Positions 55,673 through 64,000 of a stretch of DNA of 64,000 bases are shown here, one piece after another. The position numbers and the translations under genes were made by a program. The notes beneath the pieces are model-generated. The model was given only the letters and a program-made list of their open reading frames with translations. It was not told where the DNA came from and made no database searches. How positions within the stretch are numbered: position 1 is the first letter of the stretch; each line of letters starts with the position of its first letter. The stretch comes from Zooshikella sp050749885 (lineage in GTDB: Bacteria; Pseudomonadota; Gammaproteobacteria; Pseudomonadales; Zooshikellaceae): assembly GCF_050749885.1 (NCBI RefSeq), contig NZ_JBOIUB010000001.1:620001-684000 (forward strand), written 5' to 3'.

Positions 55673-56275
55673 TTAGCCGACCTGATCTAAAACACGTTTT
55701 TTGAAATGAACGCCTGCTTGTTTAGCGATTTTCTCACATGCAGCAATATCAACCCCTGGTAGCCCTTCAATGGCTGTGACTGTGACATGTTTGATGTAGT
55801 GAGGAGCGAGTTTAATAAAGTCGAGTAATTCCTGATAGGCATTAGGTAATTGAGGTTTACAGTGTGTGTTATACACGTCTTCATTGTGTGCATTCAATGA
55901 AATGGATAAACGGTCAACACAGTCGGCAAGCTCTGGAAGAATATTGCGTTTATGAAGGCGGTTGCCCAAACCATCTGTGTTAACGCGGACATTCCCGCCA
56001 TGATCTTTGACATAGTGGGCTACACGGAGCAACGTTTTTAGGTTTAGCGTTGGCTCACCAAAACCACAAAAAACAACCTCATTATACTGGGCAGGGTTTT
56101 CGAGCAGAGGAATAATCGCTTCTGCGGTAGGACGTTTTGATAGTTTTAATTGATAATCATGGACTTGAGTGGAACCATTATATTTGGGGCAAAACTGGCA
56201 GCGAAGTGTGCAGCGGTCAGTCAGGTTAATATATCGACTATTGCCTATATCGTAAACCAATGTGTCCGCTGTCAT
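55673..56275 (-). CDS. TatD-linked radical SAM protein
   Basis: 200 residues. The radical SAM CxxxCxxC is CTLRCQFC (about residues 21-28), followed by the GFGEPTLN glycine motif. The pattern (YDIGNSRYINLTDRCTLRC) matches the TatD-nuclease-associated radical SAM proteins, whose substrate is unknown. No tatD is adjacent. Convergent with the MetRS gene. Confidence 0.88.
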   Translation of the reverse strand: MTADTLVYDIGNSRYINLTDRCTLRCQFCPKYNGSTQVHDYQLKLSKRPTAEAIIPLLENPAQYNEVVFCGFGEPTLNLKTLLRVAHYVKDHGGNVRVNTDGLGNRLHKRNILPELADCVDRLSISLNAHNEDVYNTHCKPQLPNAYQELLDFIKLAPHYIKHVTVTAIEGLPGVDIAACEKIAKQAGVHFKKRVLDQVG

Positions 56276-56633
56276 AAGCCTGTTACCCTAAGTACATGAA
56301 AAAGAACTATGCGCAGTGTATGAACATTAGTCATTATCTACCTTGATGTTCGTCAAGCGCACGGCATAGTATGATAATAAGGCATAAAAATTATTCTTTG
56401 AAGGTATATACATTCATTCAGTATCAACAAAGAGAGTAGGAAAAGTATCTTTATTCTTAAAGTTAGGCTTGCGACTTTCTCATAACATCATAAACTAAGA
56501 ATGAGTTATCACCTGCAAAAGATGATAATATCAATAATTCTTGCGTTTATTATATGGATATAATGATCATTAAATGATCATGTTAGTGCTGTAAACCGTA
56601 ACAGTAACCTATAGGGATGTAGACATAAGGATT
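56276..56633. promoter_or_regulatory. Intergenic region with operator-like ATGATCAT pair
   Basis: 358 AT-rich bases. A TATAAT box (56559-56564) overlaps two copies of the 8-bp palindrome ATGATCAT (56563-56570 and 56574-56581) spaced 11 bases, one helical turn. A matching -35 was not clear. The layout suggests repression of the gene at 56634. Confidence 0.45.
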
Positions 56634-57110
56634 ATGGCAACAATTACAGTTGTTTCTTCATGCCTGGCGAAGCAAAGTCAATATTGGGTACACACAATAG
56701 TAGAACGACTGGCAGCTGAGCACTTTACTATAGAGCAACAGCGACCCTCTTTATCTGCAATTTCTCCACCTCATCGAAAAGTGATTTTGGTCTGTGAAAC
56801 ATCAATTGCTGATGTTGCACCAATTGGTTACCAGACGCTTTTTGAAGAAATAAGTCAGGTTAGTCCTATTTTAGCGGGGTTACACTATGGTGTCATTGTT
56901 TTTACACCTCTCACAGTCATGGAGCATGTTGGTCATTGTTCAACCACACTTATTGATGAACATTTACTTGAACTCTATGCAAAACGTATTTTGGAGCCGT
57001 TAAAGCTAAAACTTGACCAAACAGAAAGTGTTGATCGCAAGTTATCTGCGTGGATTAGTCGCTGGTTGGCTAATATGCAGGTTCCCCAACATATACAGTG
57101 TTATTCTTAG
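56634..57110 (+). CDS. MioC/flavodoxin-like protein with degenerate FMN loops
   Basis: 158 residues. By eye it aligns with the MioC fold: the first strand ITVVSS, a second strand VILVCETS, and the C-terminal W-rich helix LSAWISRWLANM, which corresponds to the EWLGSWVNLL end of E. coli MioC. The FMN phosphate loop (SSTHGAGDIP-type) reads CETSIADVAP, and the first loop SCLAKQS lacks the T/S-x-T-G pattern. FMN binding is therefore doubtful. Function unknown. Confidence 0.55.
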   Translation: MATITVVSSCLAKQSQYWVHTIVERLAAEHFTIEQQRPSLSAISPPHRKVILVCETSIADVAPIGYQTLFEEISQVSPILAGLHYGVIVFTPLTVMEHVGHCSTTLIDEHLLELYAKRILEPLKLKLDQTESVDRKLSAWISRWLANMQVPQHIQCYS

Positions 57111-57139
57111 ACTTCTGGGAGGGTAATCGTACGGTTATT

Positions 57140-58519
57140 ATGAAAGGTAGACTTTATTATCTCAGTCTGATTTTGTATCAAGTGAGTTATAAAAAAATTG
57201 TTCGTATATATCACTGTCTTTTAGCTCTATTCTCTTGCTTTATATTATGTTCATCAGAGACTTTTGCTGATTATGATTTCCCTATAAAAAATCCGTTTTT
57301 TGCTACTATTGCAACATCTCCACCAGAGTTTAGACCGCAGCTTATACATGAAAATGATATTGTAGAAAAAACATTTAAATTAAACGTTTTTCCTAAACGT
57401 AAAGTCCCTAAAAATCTTTGGGATGTTGCTGAGTTACCTATTAATATTGCCTGGCAGGAAAATAAAGCACCAATAGTCGTTATTATTGCGGGTACAGGAG
57501 GGAGTTATAATGAACAGAAAATGGGTTATTTGAAGAAACTTTTCTATAGTGCAGGTTTGCATGTATTGCAAGTATCCTCTCCTACAAATTATGACTTTAT
57601 TACTTCAGCATCAACCACCTTTGTTCCAGGTATTAGCCCGAATGATGCGGTTGATTTATATTATGTTATTCAGCAAGCTTTTGATTATATTAAACAAAAC
57701 TTAAAAATTAACGTTTCTGATGTATTTCTGACAGGGTATAGTTTGGGAGCTTTAGACGCTGCTTTTTTAGGCGATCTTGATGCGCGAGAAAAACGAATTA
57801 ACTTTTCAAAGATATTATTACTTAATCCTCCAGTTAATCTTTACACTTCAATTACTCATTTAGATAAAATGATTCATGCTAAGATTCCGGGTATTAAGTC
57901 GGCTGAACAATTTTATAATCATATTTTTAGTAAATTGGCTAAATTTTTTGCTGAGTATGGTCGAATTAATGTCGATGATGCTTTTCTTTTTGATTTGCAA
58001 GGTTCAGGTCAGGCCATGACAAGAGAAGAGATGGCAGCACTGATTGGTATTGTATTTCGGTTTGCGGTTGCTGATATGAACTTTACTTCAAATCAACTTG
58101 GTAAAACAGGTATTTACTTGCCAGTGAAACAACGGGTGACGGTGAGTACCTCTCTGACACGCTACCTACGGCGGGTGCTTATTTGTGACTTTGAGTGTTA
58201 TGTTAAGCAGCGGGTTTACCCCTATTGGAAACAGGAAAACCCAGGTAAAACACTGACGGATCTTATGAATAATGTGAGTTTATACCGAATTCAGAGCTTC
58301 TTAAAGAATGCCGATTATATAGGGATTATGACCAATGCCGATGACTTCATTCTGGGAGAGGGAGATCTGCAGTTTATTAAGGATACTTTTCAAGACGGGC
58401 GTTACACCATATACCCTTATGGCGGGCATTGTGGAAACTTAAACTTTAAACAGAATGCTAGAGATATACTGGCATTTTTTGATTTGGCGTTAAGTCGTCA
58501 GGAAAACAGCTCATTATGA
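57140..58519 (+). CDS. Secreted/periplasmic alpha/beta hydrolase coupled to mlaA
   Basis: About 459 residues from the ATG at 57140. The frame opens at GTG 57098, and a GGGAGGG lies 16 bases before this ATG, so the start is uncertain. An N-terminal export helix (IYHCLLALFSCFILCSS) precedes an alpha/beta-hydrolase domain. Nucleophile Ser lies in GYSLGALD, oxyanion region in IAGTGGSY, and the probable acid and base in TNADDFIL and YGGHCGNL. The stop overlaps the start of the MlaA-like gene by ATGA. The substrate may be a phospholipid or lipid intermediate, but this is inference from context. Confidence 0.75.
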   Translation: MKGRLYYLSLILYQVSYKKIVRIYHCLLALFSCFILCSSETFADYDFPIKNPFFATIATSPPEFRPQLIHENDIVEKTFKLNVFPKRKVPKNLWDVAELPINIAWQENKAPIVVIIAGTGGSYNEQKMGYLKKLFYSAGLHVLQVSSPTNYDFITSASTTFVPGISPNDAVDLYYVIQQAFDYIKQNLKINVSDVFLTGYSLGALDAAFLGDLDAREKRINFSKILLLNPPVNLYTSITHLDKMIHAKIPGIKSAEQFYNHIFSKLAKFFAEYGRINVDDAFLFDLQGSGQAMTREEMAALIGIVFRFAVADMNFTSNQLGKTGIYLPVKQRVTVSTSLTRYLRRVLICDFECYVKQRVYPYWKQENPGKTLTDLMNNVSLYRIQSFLKNADYIGIMTNADDFILGEGDLQFIKDTFQDGRYTIYPYGGHCGNLNFKQNARDILAFFDLALSRQENSSL

Positions 58520-59322
58520 AACACTTCCTTTCCTTCATCTTTTGTTTATGGTCGTTTTCGAGCTATGCGGATAAGCAATTACCTGAACCTGCGGCAGATG
58601 GTTTTAAATATCCGTTAAAAACGATTGACTATACACAGGAAGTTGACCGTTTAACACCGAATCCTGACAGTTTAGATTTTCTTATTGTGTATGATCCTTT
58701 AGAAGGAATAAATCGAAGAGTCTATAAATTTAATTATCTGTTTGACGAATATGTTTTTTTACCAGTGGTTTCTGGGTATAAAACGGTTACTCCCGAGTTT
58801 GTGAGAACGGGTGTATCAAATTTTTTCTCCAATATTGGTGAAGTCCCCACCATCGTAAACTCAGTGTTACAGTTGCAAATAAAAAATACCGCAAAGAGTG
58901 TTGGGCGCTTATTAATAAATACAACCTTAGGTATTTTTGGGTTATTTGATCCTGCATCAGCGATGGGATTGACAGCTTTTAAAGAAGATTTTGGACAAAC
59001 ATTAGCTTACTGGGGGGTAGGAGAAGGACCCTATTTGGTATTACCTTTTCTAGGACCCAGTAACTTGAGAGACACAACAGGTATCGTAGTAGATATTGTT
59101 TCAGAAAAAGAGATTAATTTTTTAAATGTTGCCCGTGAAAGAAAAGAACATAATGAAATTTTTGCGCTGCAAGCAATTAATCAGCGCTATGTTACACCCT
59201 TTCGCTATGGTGATTTAGGCTCACCGTTTGAATACGATTTAGTTCGATATTTATATACAGAAGCAAGGAAATTAAAAGTAGAAATAAAAGAAAATGTTGA
59301 TCAGGAAAGTCTGAGTGAGTAG
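58516..59322 (+). CDS. mlaA: MlaA/VacJ-family outer-membrane lipid protein
   Basis: 268 residues. The VacJ core is clear: DPLEGINRRVYKFNYLFD, NFFSNIGEVPTIVNSVLQ and GVGEGPYLVLPFLGPS. MlaA normally sits as a lipoprotein ring in the outer membrane and returns mislocalised phospholipid to MlaC. Here the signal peptide (LSFIFCLWSFSSYA) has no lipobox before its only early Cys (FIF-C), so it may be an unlipidated paralogue. mlaFEDCB is elsewhere in the window (31.9-35 kb). Confidence 0.88.
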   Translation: MKHFLSFIFCLWSFSSYADKQLPEPAADGFKYPLKTIDYTQEVDRLTPNPDSLDFLIVYDPLEGINRRVYKFNYLFDEYVFLPVVSGYKTVTPEFVRTGVSNFFSNIGEVPTIVNSVLQLQIKNTAKSVGRLLINTTLGIFGLFDPASAMGLTAFKEDFGQTLAYWGVGEGPYLVLPFLGPSNLRDTTGIVVDIVSEKEINFLNVARERKEHNEIFALQAINQRYVTPFRYGDLGSPFEYDLVRYLYTEARKLKVEIKENVDQESLSE

Positions 59323-59451
59323 TTGAAAATCAAAGGTGTATTTTAAACTTACAGTAAAGAGTTATAAGAGCTTGATTAGGCTAGTACTTAAAGCGATCAC
59401 TTATCAATTAGCTTTGTAACAGTCGTTTGTCTAAAGCCCCTTTATACGATA

Positions 59452-59545
59452 CTTGGATAACTCCCATTGAACACGCTGTGAATCCATCCCTGGAGGCTTA
59501 GTTGTCGCTTCCTTGCGGCAAACAGTTCAACATGAGTTATCCAAG
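59452..59545. repeat. 94-bp palindromic element with three-way junction
   Basis: The outer arms CTTGGATAACTC (59452-59463) and GAGTTATCCAAG (59534-59545) pair perfectly over 12 bp, then after a 3x3 internal loop TTGAAC (59467-59472) pairs with GTTCAA (59525-59530). Inside, TCCA/TGGA (59483-59494) and GTTGTCGC/GCGGCAAAC (59501-59523) form two further hairpins. The design resembles ERIC-type intergenic repeats. No second copy was found in the window. Confidence 0.7.
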
Positions 59546-59592
59546 CGTTGTGCGATATGTTGTGGTAAATAGTATTTATCGACTTGATTCCT

Positions 59593-59931
59593 TTATATTT
59601 CTTTCGCTTTGCGTAGCTTATCTCCATAGTTTTTTTCAAGATATAAAAGAACCTCTTTTCGTTCATTATTTTTTGCATAATCTAAAATTGAATCACCTAG
59701 TTCATCTTTGGCTGTAATATCAGCGCCTTGTTCAATCAAGTACTTTACTGTTTCCAAAGAAGCATGTTGTGCAGCATGATGTAACGGGGTGCGAAGCGTG
59801 TGCTTTATATCATATTCGCATCTCATACTGGATAATTCACTGGCTGATTTATACTTATGGTTGATATTGGCTCCTTTCGATAGTAAAGCTTGTATGGCTT
59901 TAACATTGTCAAATTGAATAGCGTAATACAA
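59593..59931 (-). pseudogene. Ankyrin-repeat gene, downstream fragment
   Basis: The 113-codon open segment carries ankyrin repeats (TPLHHAAQHASLETVKYLIEQGADI and the end of a preceding repeat, AIQALLSKGANIN) in a different frame from the upstream part. Its reading frame continues upstream through GKTPLYYAIQFDNVKAIQ, which is the middle of a repeat. It is therefore the 3' half of the gene starting at 61172, not an independent gene. The whole protein would be about 525 residues. Confidence 0.75.
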
Positions 59932-61172
59932 TGGTGTTTTTCCAAAAGGGTTTTTAAGTCCACCTTTGCACCAGCGTTAATTAGATAGACCAATATTTCT
60001 GGATGATCTAAGGTCAAAGTTAATAAGCTTTCATTACCACTATTTAGAAACTGACTACCACCATTATTAATAATATACTGGATAAAATTTTTGGGTATAC
60101 CCAGGACCAGAGAGGCTCTAAGTATTTGCTCTATATGCTCATCACTATCTAGCTGCTTAAATAGAGACTTAAGTTCGGGTAGGGTGGTTTTTTCAGTTAT
60201 TTTTAGTTTTATTAAAGAATTTTTTGAGGAAAATGAATAATCACCATTGTTTTCGGAGTAGGTGCCAGCAGCCCAGTCTACAAATAGCATTATGGCATTT
60301 TCAGCACTTTCTTTAGCAAAGGGAGCTGAATAGTTGAAGTTTTCCATATAATGTTGGGTCAGCCTAGGAATAGACTGGTTGATTTCTTTTAACAAAAGTG
60401 TATATAGGCGATAATTATAAGGGCTTTCAAGTGACCAATGATATAGATAATCAAAAGTAGCGTTTTTTTTGAAAGAAAAGATTTTAGGAGATGCTTTTGC
60501 TTTAACATTTATGATGGGAGGCCAAAAGCCTGCTGTTTGCAGGCTAAATTTAAAGTACCGATAGTGAGCATAGTAAATAGTACCAGTACAACCTTGTATA
60601 TACTTTTCACTTCTAATATTAGTCGCAATACGGTTTAAGTTTTCTAAAAAGCTAATATTTGCCAAACTTTCTCGACAGTCTTCTATATCAGTAAAACCTC
60701 GGTATCCAGACCCTAAATCAATATCCGCATCATCTGCAAAAACAATCTCTGGAACCGATCTCATTTCGTGGCAGGTGATAGTTTTATCTTCAAATATGTT
60801 CAAACTTGTTGCCTTGAGGTGGGCATCCACTTTCTTTCCTGAAAGTGAAGTATCTGGGCCTAACCTTCCTTGCCATTTACCTTTAATCTGGACTATCTGG
60901 TTATCAAGAATACTTGCATACCCGACAAATTTCTCATTTATACCACTCTCTTTCGTGGTGAATAATTTAAGGTCCTTTTCCTTGAGTGTTCCTACTAAGC
61001 CAATAGGCTTTCCTATTCTTTTATAGAAGTAATGTCCAGTTACTTTTCCGGCATCATTTATAGATAAGTTAACGGTAACGGGTACATCGTTTACATTTCC
61101 ATCACTATTGAAAACATAAGCCGAATTGGCAGAACAGCTAACAAAAATGACTAGAAAAGCTAAAAATTTCAT
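59823..61172 (-). pseudogene. Ankyrin-repeat gene, upstream fragment (frameshifted)
   Basis: 449 codons from the start with a signal peptide (FLAFLVIFVSCSANSA), a roughly 300-residue region of unknown family with four or more Cys (TCHEMRSVPE, IEDCRES, QGCTGTIYY), then ankyrin repeats beginning GIPKNFIQYIINNGG and EILVYLINAGAKVD. At the A5 run on the minus strand (59951-59955 of the plus strand) the frame is lost by one base. Six A residues would restore GLKNPF-GKTPLYYA and join the downstream fragment. The break could be a mutation, a sequencing error or slippage. Confidence 0.75.
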
Positions 61173-61260
61173 TCAGTTACTTTCTTATTGTCTGGTTAAT
61201 ACTTTCAGTTAAAAAACTATGCTTGTTAGCATCCCTGGTAATCACATCTAAAAGAAGTGA

Positions 61261-62043
61261 TTAGTTATTACTCATTTTTCGAGTAAATACCCAATTATCA
61301 TTCGTTGATAACTGTTCGTTAAATTGATAGCCTGACTCGTTGAACTGTTTAATTTCGGCTGGATGCACGATTTTATTTTGAATAATATAGCGTGCCATCA
61401 TACCTCTCGCTTTTTTGGCATACATACTGATTATTTTATAGGTCCCATTCTTGTAATCCTTGAAACTAGGGGTAATGATATCGGCATTGAGTGATTTCTT
61501 ATCAACAGCTGAGAAATATTCATTTGAAGCCAAGTTGACCAGAATATTATCCCTCTGCTTATCGAGTTGCTGACGTATCGTTGTAGTTATTGTATCTTGC
61601 CAGAAGTCATACAGTGATTTTTCCTTTGAGTTAGCTAGTTTAGTTCCCATTTCCAGGCGATAAGGTTGGATCAGTGTCAATGGTTGAAGTAAACCGTATA
61701 GACCAGACAAAATGCTAAGATGGGTATTAGCAAACTGTAGGTCTTCCTGCGTAAATGAATCGATATCAAGCCTTGTGTACACATCTCCCTTGAATGCATA
61801 AATCGCTGGACGGCTATTGGCTTCTGTATGTTTTTCCTCCCAGCTTGCGTAGCGTGCAACGTTTAAGCTTGCCAATTTATCACTTAATTTCATGAGTTGG
61901 CTAATTTCTGAAGTGGAATACTGGCGAAGTATTTCTATTAGCTGGGTAGATTGTTGTGTAAATTGAGGATGTACCACTGAGAGGTTATTAGGAATTGGGC
62001 TACTGAAATCAAGGGTTTTTGCTGGAGAAATAAGCATTAGCAT
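61261..62043 (-). CDS. yaaA: Peroxide stress protein YaaA
   Basis: 260 residues from MLMLISPAKTLDFSSPIP (a start two codons later is also possible). UPF0246/YaaA family blocks: LISPAKTLDF, YGLLQPLTLIQPYRLEMGTKL and the C-terminal ARGMMARYIIQN. In E. coli YaaA lowers free iron and protects DNA and protein during H2O2 stress. It lies next to the ankyrin gene on the same strand. Confidence 0.95.
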   Translation of the reverse strand: MLMLISPAKTLDFSSPIPNNLSVVHPQFTQQSTQLIEILRQYSTSEISQLMKLSDKLASLNVARYASWEEKHTEANSRPAIYAFKGDVYTRLDIDSFTQEDLQFANTHLSILSGLYGLLQPLTLIQPYRLEMGTKLANSKEKSLYDFWQDTITTTIRQQLDKQRDNILVNLASNEYFSAVDKKSLNADIITPSFKDYKNGTYKIISMYAKKARGMMARYIIQNKIVHPAEIKQFNESGYQFNEQLSTNDNWVFTRKMSNN

Positions 62044-62314
62044 CGTTGTATTCTCTTCAATACTGGGGGGGCTATGCTGCTTTTGCAGTATATTTATTAG
62101 TCTCTTAGGGAGTTTGACTCTTAATTAAAGTCACTATACCGAGTGAATATCAGAGAAGTAAAGATTAGAAGTGAATTGATGGTTTGCTGATCGCTTTAGT
62201 ATGGGAGTTGAGAAAAAGGGCATTATTGAATAACCCCATTACCCCGCATCATGAGTATAATTAACATATCCCTTTTGTAAGGGACATTTCATATGCTATT
62301 GCGGAGATTGATGG

Positions 62315-63994
62315 TTGCAGCTGAAAAATCTAAGAGCAAAGTTAAGGCTATATTCCGGATTGGTTCTATTTGCATTTGTATTAATGCATTTGGTTAATCA
62401 CAGCATGGGGTTGATTGACATCCATTTTCAAAATATAGCGCGTAAATGGCTACTGGCTCCATGGAATACTGTAGTAGGCCAAATAATCATGTTTTTGGCT
62501 GTTTTTACTCACATGGCTAATGCAATTTGGGCTTTAGCCAGGAGGAATGTTCAGGGTATTGCAGGGTGGGAATGGCGGCAGATTGTTTCTGGGTTGCTGA
62601 TACCCATCATGCTTGTACAGCATGTGTTGGCCACAAATGCGCTTGTGGATAGATTTTTGGTAGAGCATGACTATCACTCAATTCAGCTTATTTATTGGTA
62701 CTTAGCGCCTGAGAAAGGAATATGGCAGGCAGCTACCTTATTGCTTGTTTGGTATCACGGTTGTTTAGGTATCCACTATTGGTTGCGTGTTAATCGCTGG
62801 TATCAAAATCAGCAAGGTTACTGGCTAGTGGGTGCAGTATTGATACCAGCTTTAGCACTTGCGGGGTTTGTAGCCAGTGGTCGGCAGTTGTTGAGGATGC
62901 TTGATGAAGCGCTCATTGCAAAGATAGAAGCACAAGCCAATTTCACAAATGATTACTTTTTTACGGTTGAAGATTATACCCAGTATGCCTGGTTGGTCTA
63001 TGTGGGCATTTTAGTCTTGCCATTAATGGTACGTTGGTTGAACTATCTGTGGTTACAGCAGCAAACAGTTGGACAGCTCTGTTTAGCTGATGGTCAAAAC
63101 ATTCGTCTTATTCGCAATACCTCACTGTTAGATATCTTTCGTCAGCATGGTATTCCTCATGCGGCTATTTGTGGTGGTCGAGGAAGATGTACAACCTGTC
63201 GGGTATTAATTACTTCTGGAGAGGCGGCTTTAGCACCACCTAACACGATTGAAAAGCAAGCATTAGATAAAATAAATGCACCTGCTCACACGCGTTTGGC
63301 GTGTCAGTTGTACCCAACAGGTACAATTGCAGTGCAGCCGCTTTTATCACCGGATGTGAGGGCTTCAGCAAGTAAACGACCAGGTGGTCTTGATGGGCAT
63401 GAGCGTGAGGTGGCGATACTTTTTTTAGATCTTCGGGACTCGACGCGATTAGGCGAGCAACGTTTACCCTATGATGTGTTATTTATTTTAAACCAGTTTT
63501 TTGCAGAAATGACGGCAGCATTACATGATACTGAAGGGCATTATGCTCAATTTGCGGGCGATGGCTTAATGGCATTATATGGTTTGGCGGAAGAAAACCA
63601 GGCACGTGTTTGTCGACAGGCATTAAAAGGGGTCGCATTAATGCAAGCTAAACTGGCCCATCTTAATGGGTTATTGTCGTCTGAATTATTAGCGCCGTTG
63701 TCGTGTGGTATAGGTTTACATTTTGGCCGAGCCATTGTGGGTACAATGGGACCTCCAGCGGCACAAATTATTAGTGCAATTGGCGATGATGTAAATACTG
63801 CAGCAAGATTAGAACAGCAAAGCAAGGTGACGGGATACCCTATTATTATTTCGAGTGCATTTTTATCAATTTTAGCGATAGATACCAACGAATGGCCAGG
63901 TTATACCATACAGTTGAAAGGGAAAAAACAAGAAGTCACTTTTTATGGTTTTTATGAAATTCCAGAAGCCTGGTTGCTTAATGATGGTTATTAA
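62315..63994 (+). CDS. Nucleotidyl cyclase with heme-type membrane anchor and [2Fe-2S] domain
   Basis: 559 residues from a TTG at 62315 with GGAG 9 bases upstream; the in-frame stop at 62309 excludes an earlier start. Domains: six membrane helices (about 12-250) with histidines H25/H29, H66, H103 and H148/H154, as in the diheme cytochrome b anchors of succinate/fumarate oxidoreductases; a ferredoxin-like domain (about 252-345) with C286, C292, C295 and C330; and a class III cyclase domain (about 362-545) with metal aspartates D372 and D416, and VNTAARLE. The architecture resembles the redox-regulated CyaC of rhizobia. The purine-contact Lys is Gln (QFAGDG). Expected to couple quinone or redox state to cAMP. 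Confidence 0.9.
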   Translation: MQLKNLRAKLRLYSGLVLFAFVLMHLVNHSMGLIDIHFQNIARKWLLAPWNTVVGQIIMFLAVFTHMANAIWALARRNVQGIAGWEWRQIVSGLLIPIMLVQHVLATNALVDRFLVEHDYHSIQLIYWYLAPEKGIWQAATLLLVWYHGCLGIHYWLRVNRWYQNQQGYWLVGAVLIPALALAGFVASGRQLLRMLDEALIAKIEAQANFTNDYFFTVEDYTQYAWLVYVGILVLPLMVRWLNYLWLQQQTVGQLCLADGQNIRLIRNTSLLDIFRQHGIPHAAICGGRGRCTTCRVLITSGEAALAPPNTIEKQALDKINAPAHTRLACQLYPTGTIAVQPLLSPDVRASASKRPGGLDGHEREVAILFLDLRDSTRLGEQRLPYDVLFILNQFFAEMTAALHDTEGHYAQFAGDGLMALYGLAEENQARVCRQALKGVALMQAKLAHLNGLLSSELLAPLSCGIGLHFGRAIVGTMGPPAAQIISAIGDDVNTAARLEQQSKVTGYPIIISSAFLSILAIDTNEWPGYTIQLKGKKQEVTFYGFYEIPEAWLLNDGY

Positions 63995-64000
63995 ATTGTT

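Noticed and set aside
1..64000. CRISPR array, prophage, insertion sequence, tRNA or rRNA
   Set aside because: None recognised by eye; no regularly spaced repeats, transposase, integrase or cloverleaf with CCA-like end was found. A tRNA scan and IS search would settle it.

Overview
The window is a chromosomal segment of a gammaproteobacterium. By eye its G+C is moderate to low (roughly 40-45%). Gene content and order over bases 1.7-45 kb follow, from memory, the core block of Pseudomonas (gat, mre, rng, tld, rpoN/PTS-Ntr, lpt, kds, mla, murA, his, algW, cysDN). Together with the AT-rich base use and the accessory genes, this suggests a marine Oceanospirillales-type bacterium related to Zooshikella. 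The genus is a guess from gene content, not a computed placement.

Layout. Bases 1-1.6 kb hold the tail of a periplasmic solute-binding protein, a SpoIIAA-like (STAS-fold) protein and a zinc-ribbon membrane protein. Bases 1.7-5.1 kb (minus strand) are gatCAB, the Asp/Glu-tRNA amidotransferase. Bases 5.5-16.7 kb (plus) run mreBCD (cell shape), maf, rng (RNase G), a large AsmA/YhdP-type envelope protein, a nitrilase-family amidase and tldD. yjgA (minus) and pmbA/tldE (plus) follow. Bases 18.9-28.9 kb (minus) hold yrbG-kdsD-kdsC-lptC-lptA-lptB-rpoN-hpf-ptsN-rapZ-ptsO-mgtE. This block combines LPS Kdo synthesis and transport with sigma-54 and the nitrogen-related PTS. A secreted M28 aminopeptidase with a ricin-type lectin tail (29.5-31.2 kb) sits alone in long non-coding flanks between that block and mlaFEDCB-ibaG-murA-hisG-hisD-hisC (31.9-39.8 kb). 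Then come algW, a Nif3-like gene and cysDN (to 45.1 kb).

Bases 45.2-64 kb are an accessory region. It contains an AEC permease with a divergent LysR regulator, two class III nucleotidyl cyclases of different architecture, a complete general L-amino-acid ABC transporter (aapJQMP), and a second-type methionyl-tRNA synthetase. It also has a TatD-linked radical SAM protein, a degenerate flavodoxin/MioC-like protein, a secreted alpha/beta hydrolase translationally coupled to an MlaA homologue, a frameshifted ankyrin-repeat gene, and yaaA.

Functional links. mlaFEDCB (inner membrane and periplasm) and the distant mlaA homologue belong to one phospholipid-trafficking pathway. lptABC and kdsCD serve LPS. 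rpoN/ptsN/ptsO/rapZ form a nitrogen and envelope regulatory block. No tRNA, rRNA, CRISPR array, transposase or prophage was recognised. The observations most worth checking are: a probable AUU start of mreC; a structured leader upstream of cysD; a vestigial APS-kinase domain on CysN; the MetRS paralogue; the heme/[2Fe-2S]-linked cyclase; the hydrolase-MlaA pair; and a 94-bp three-way-junction palindrome near the broken ankyrin gene.
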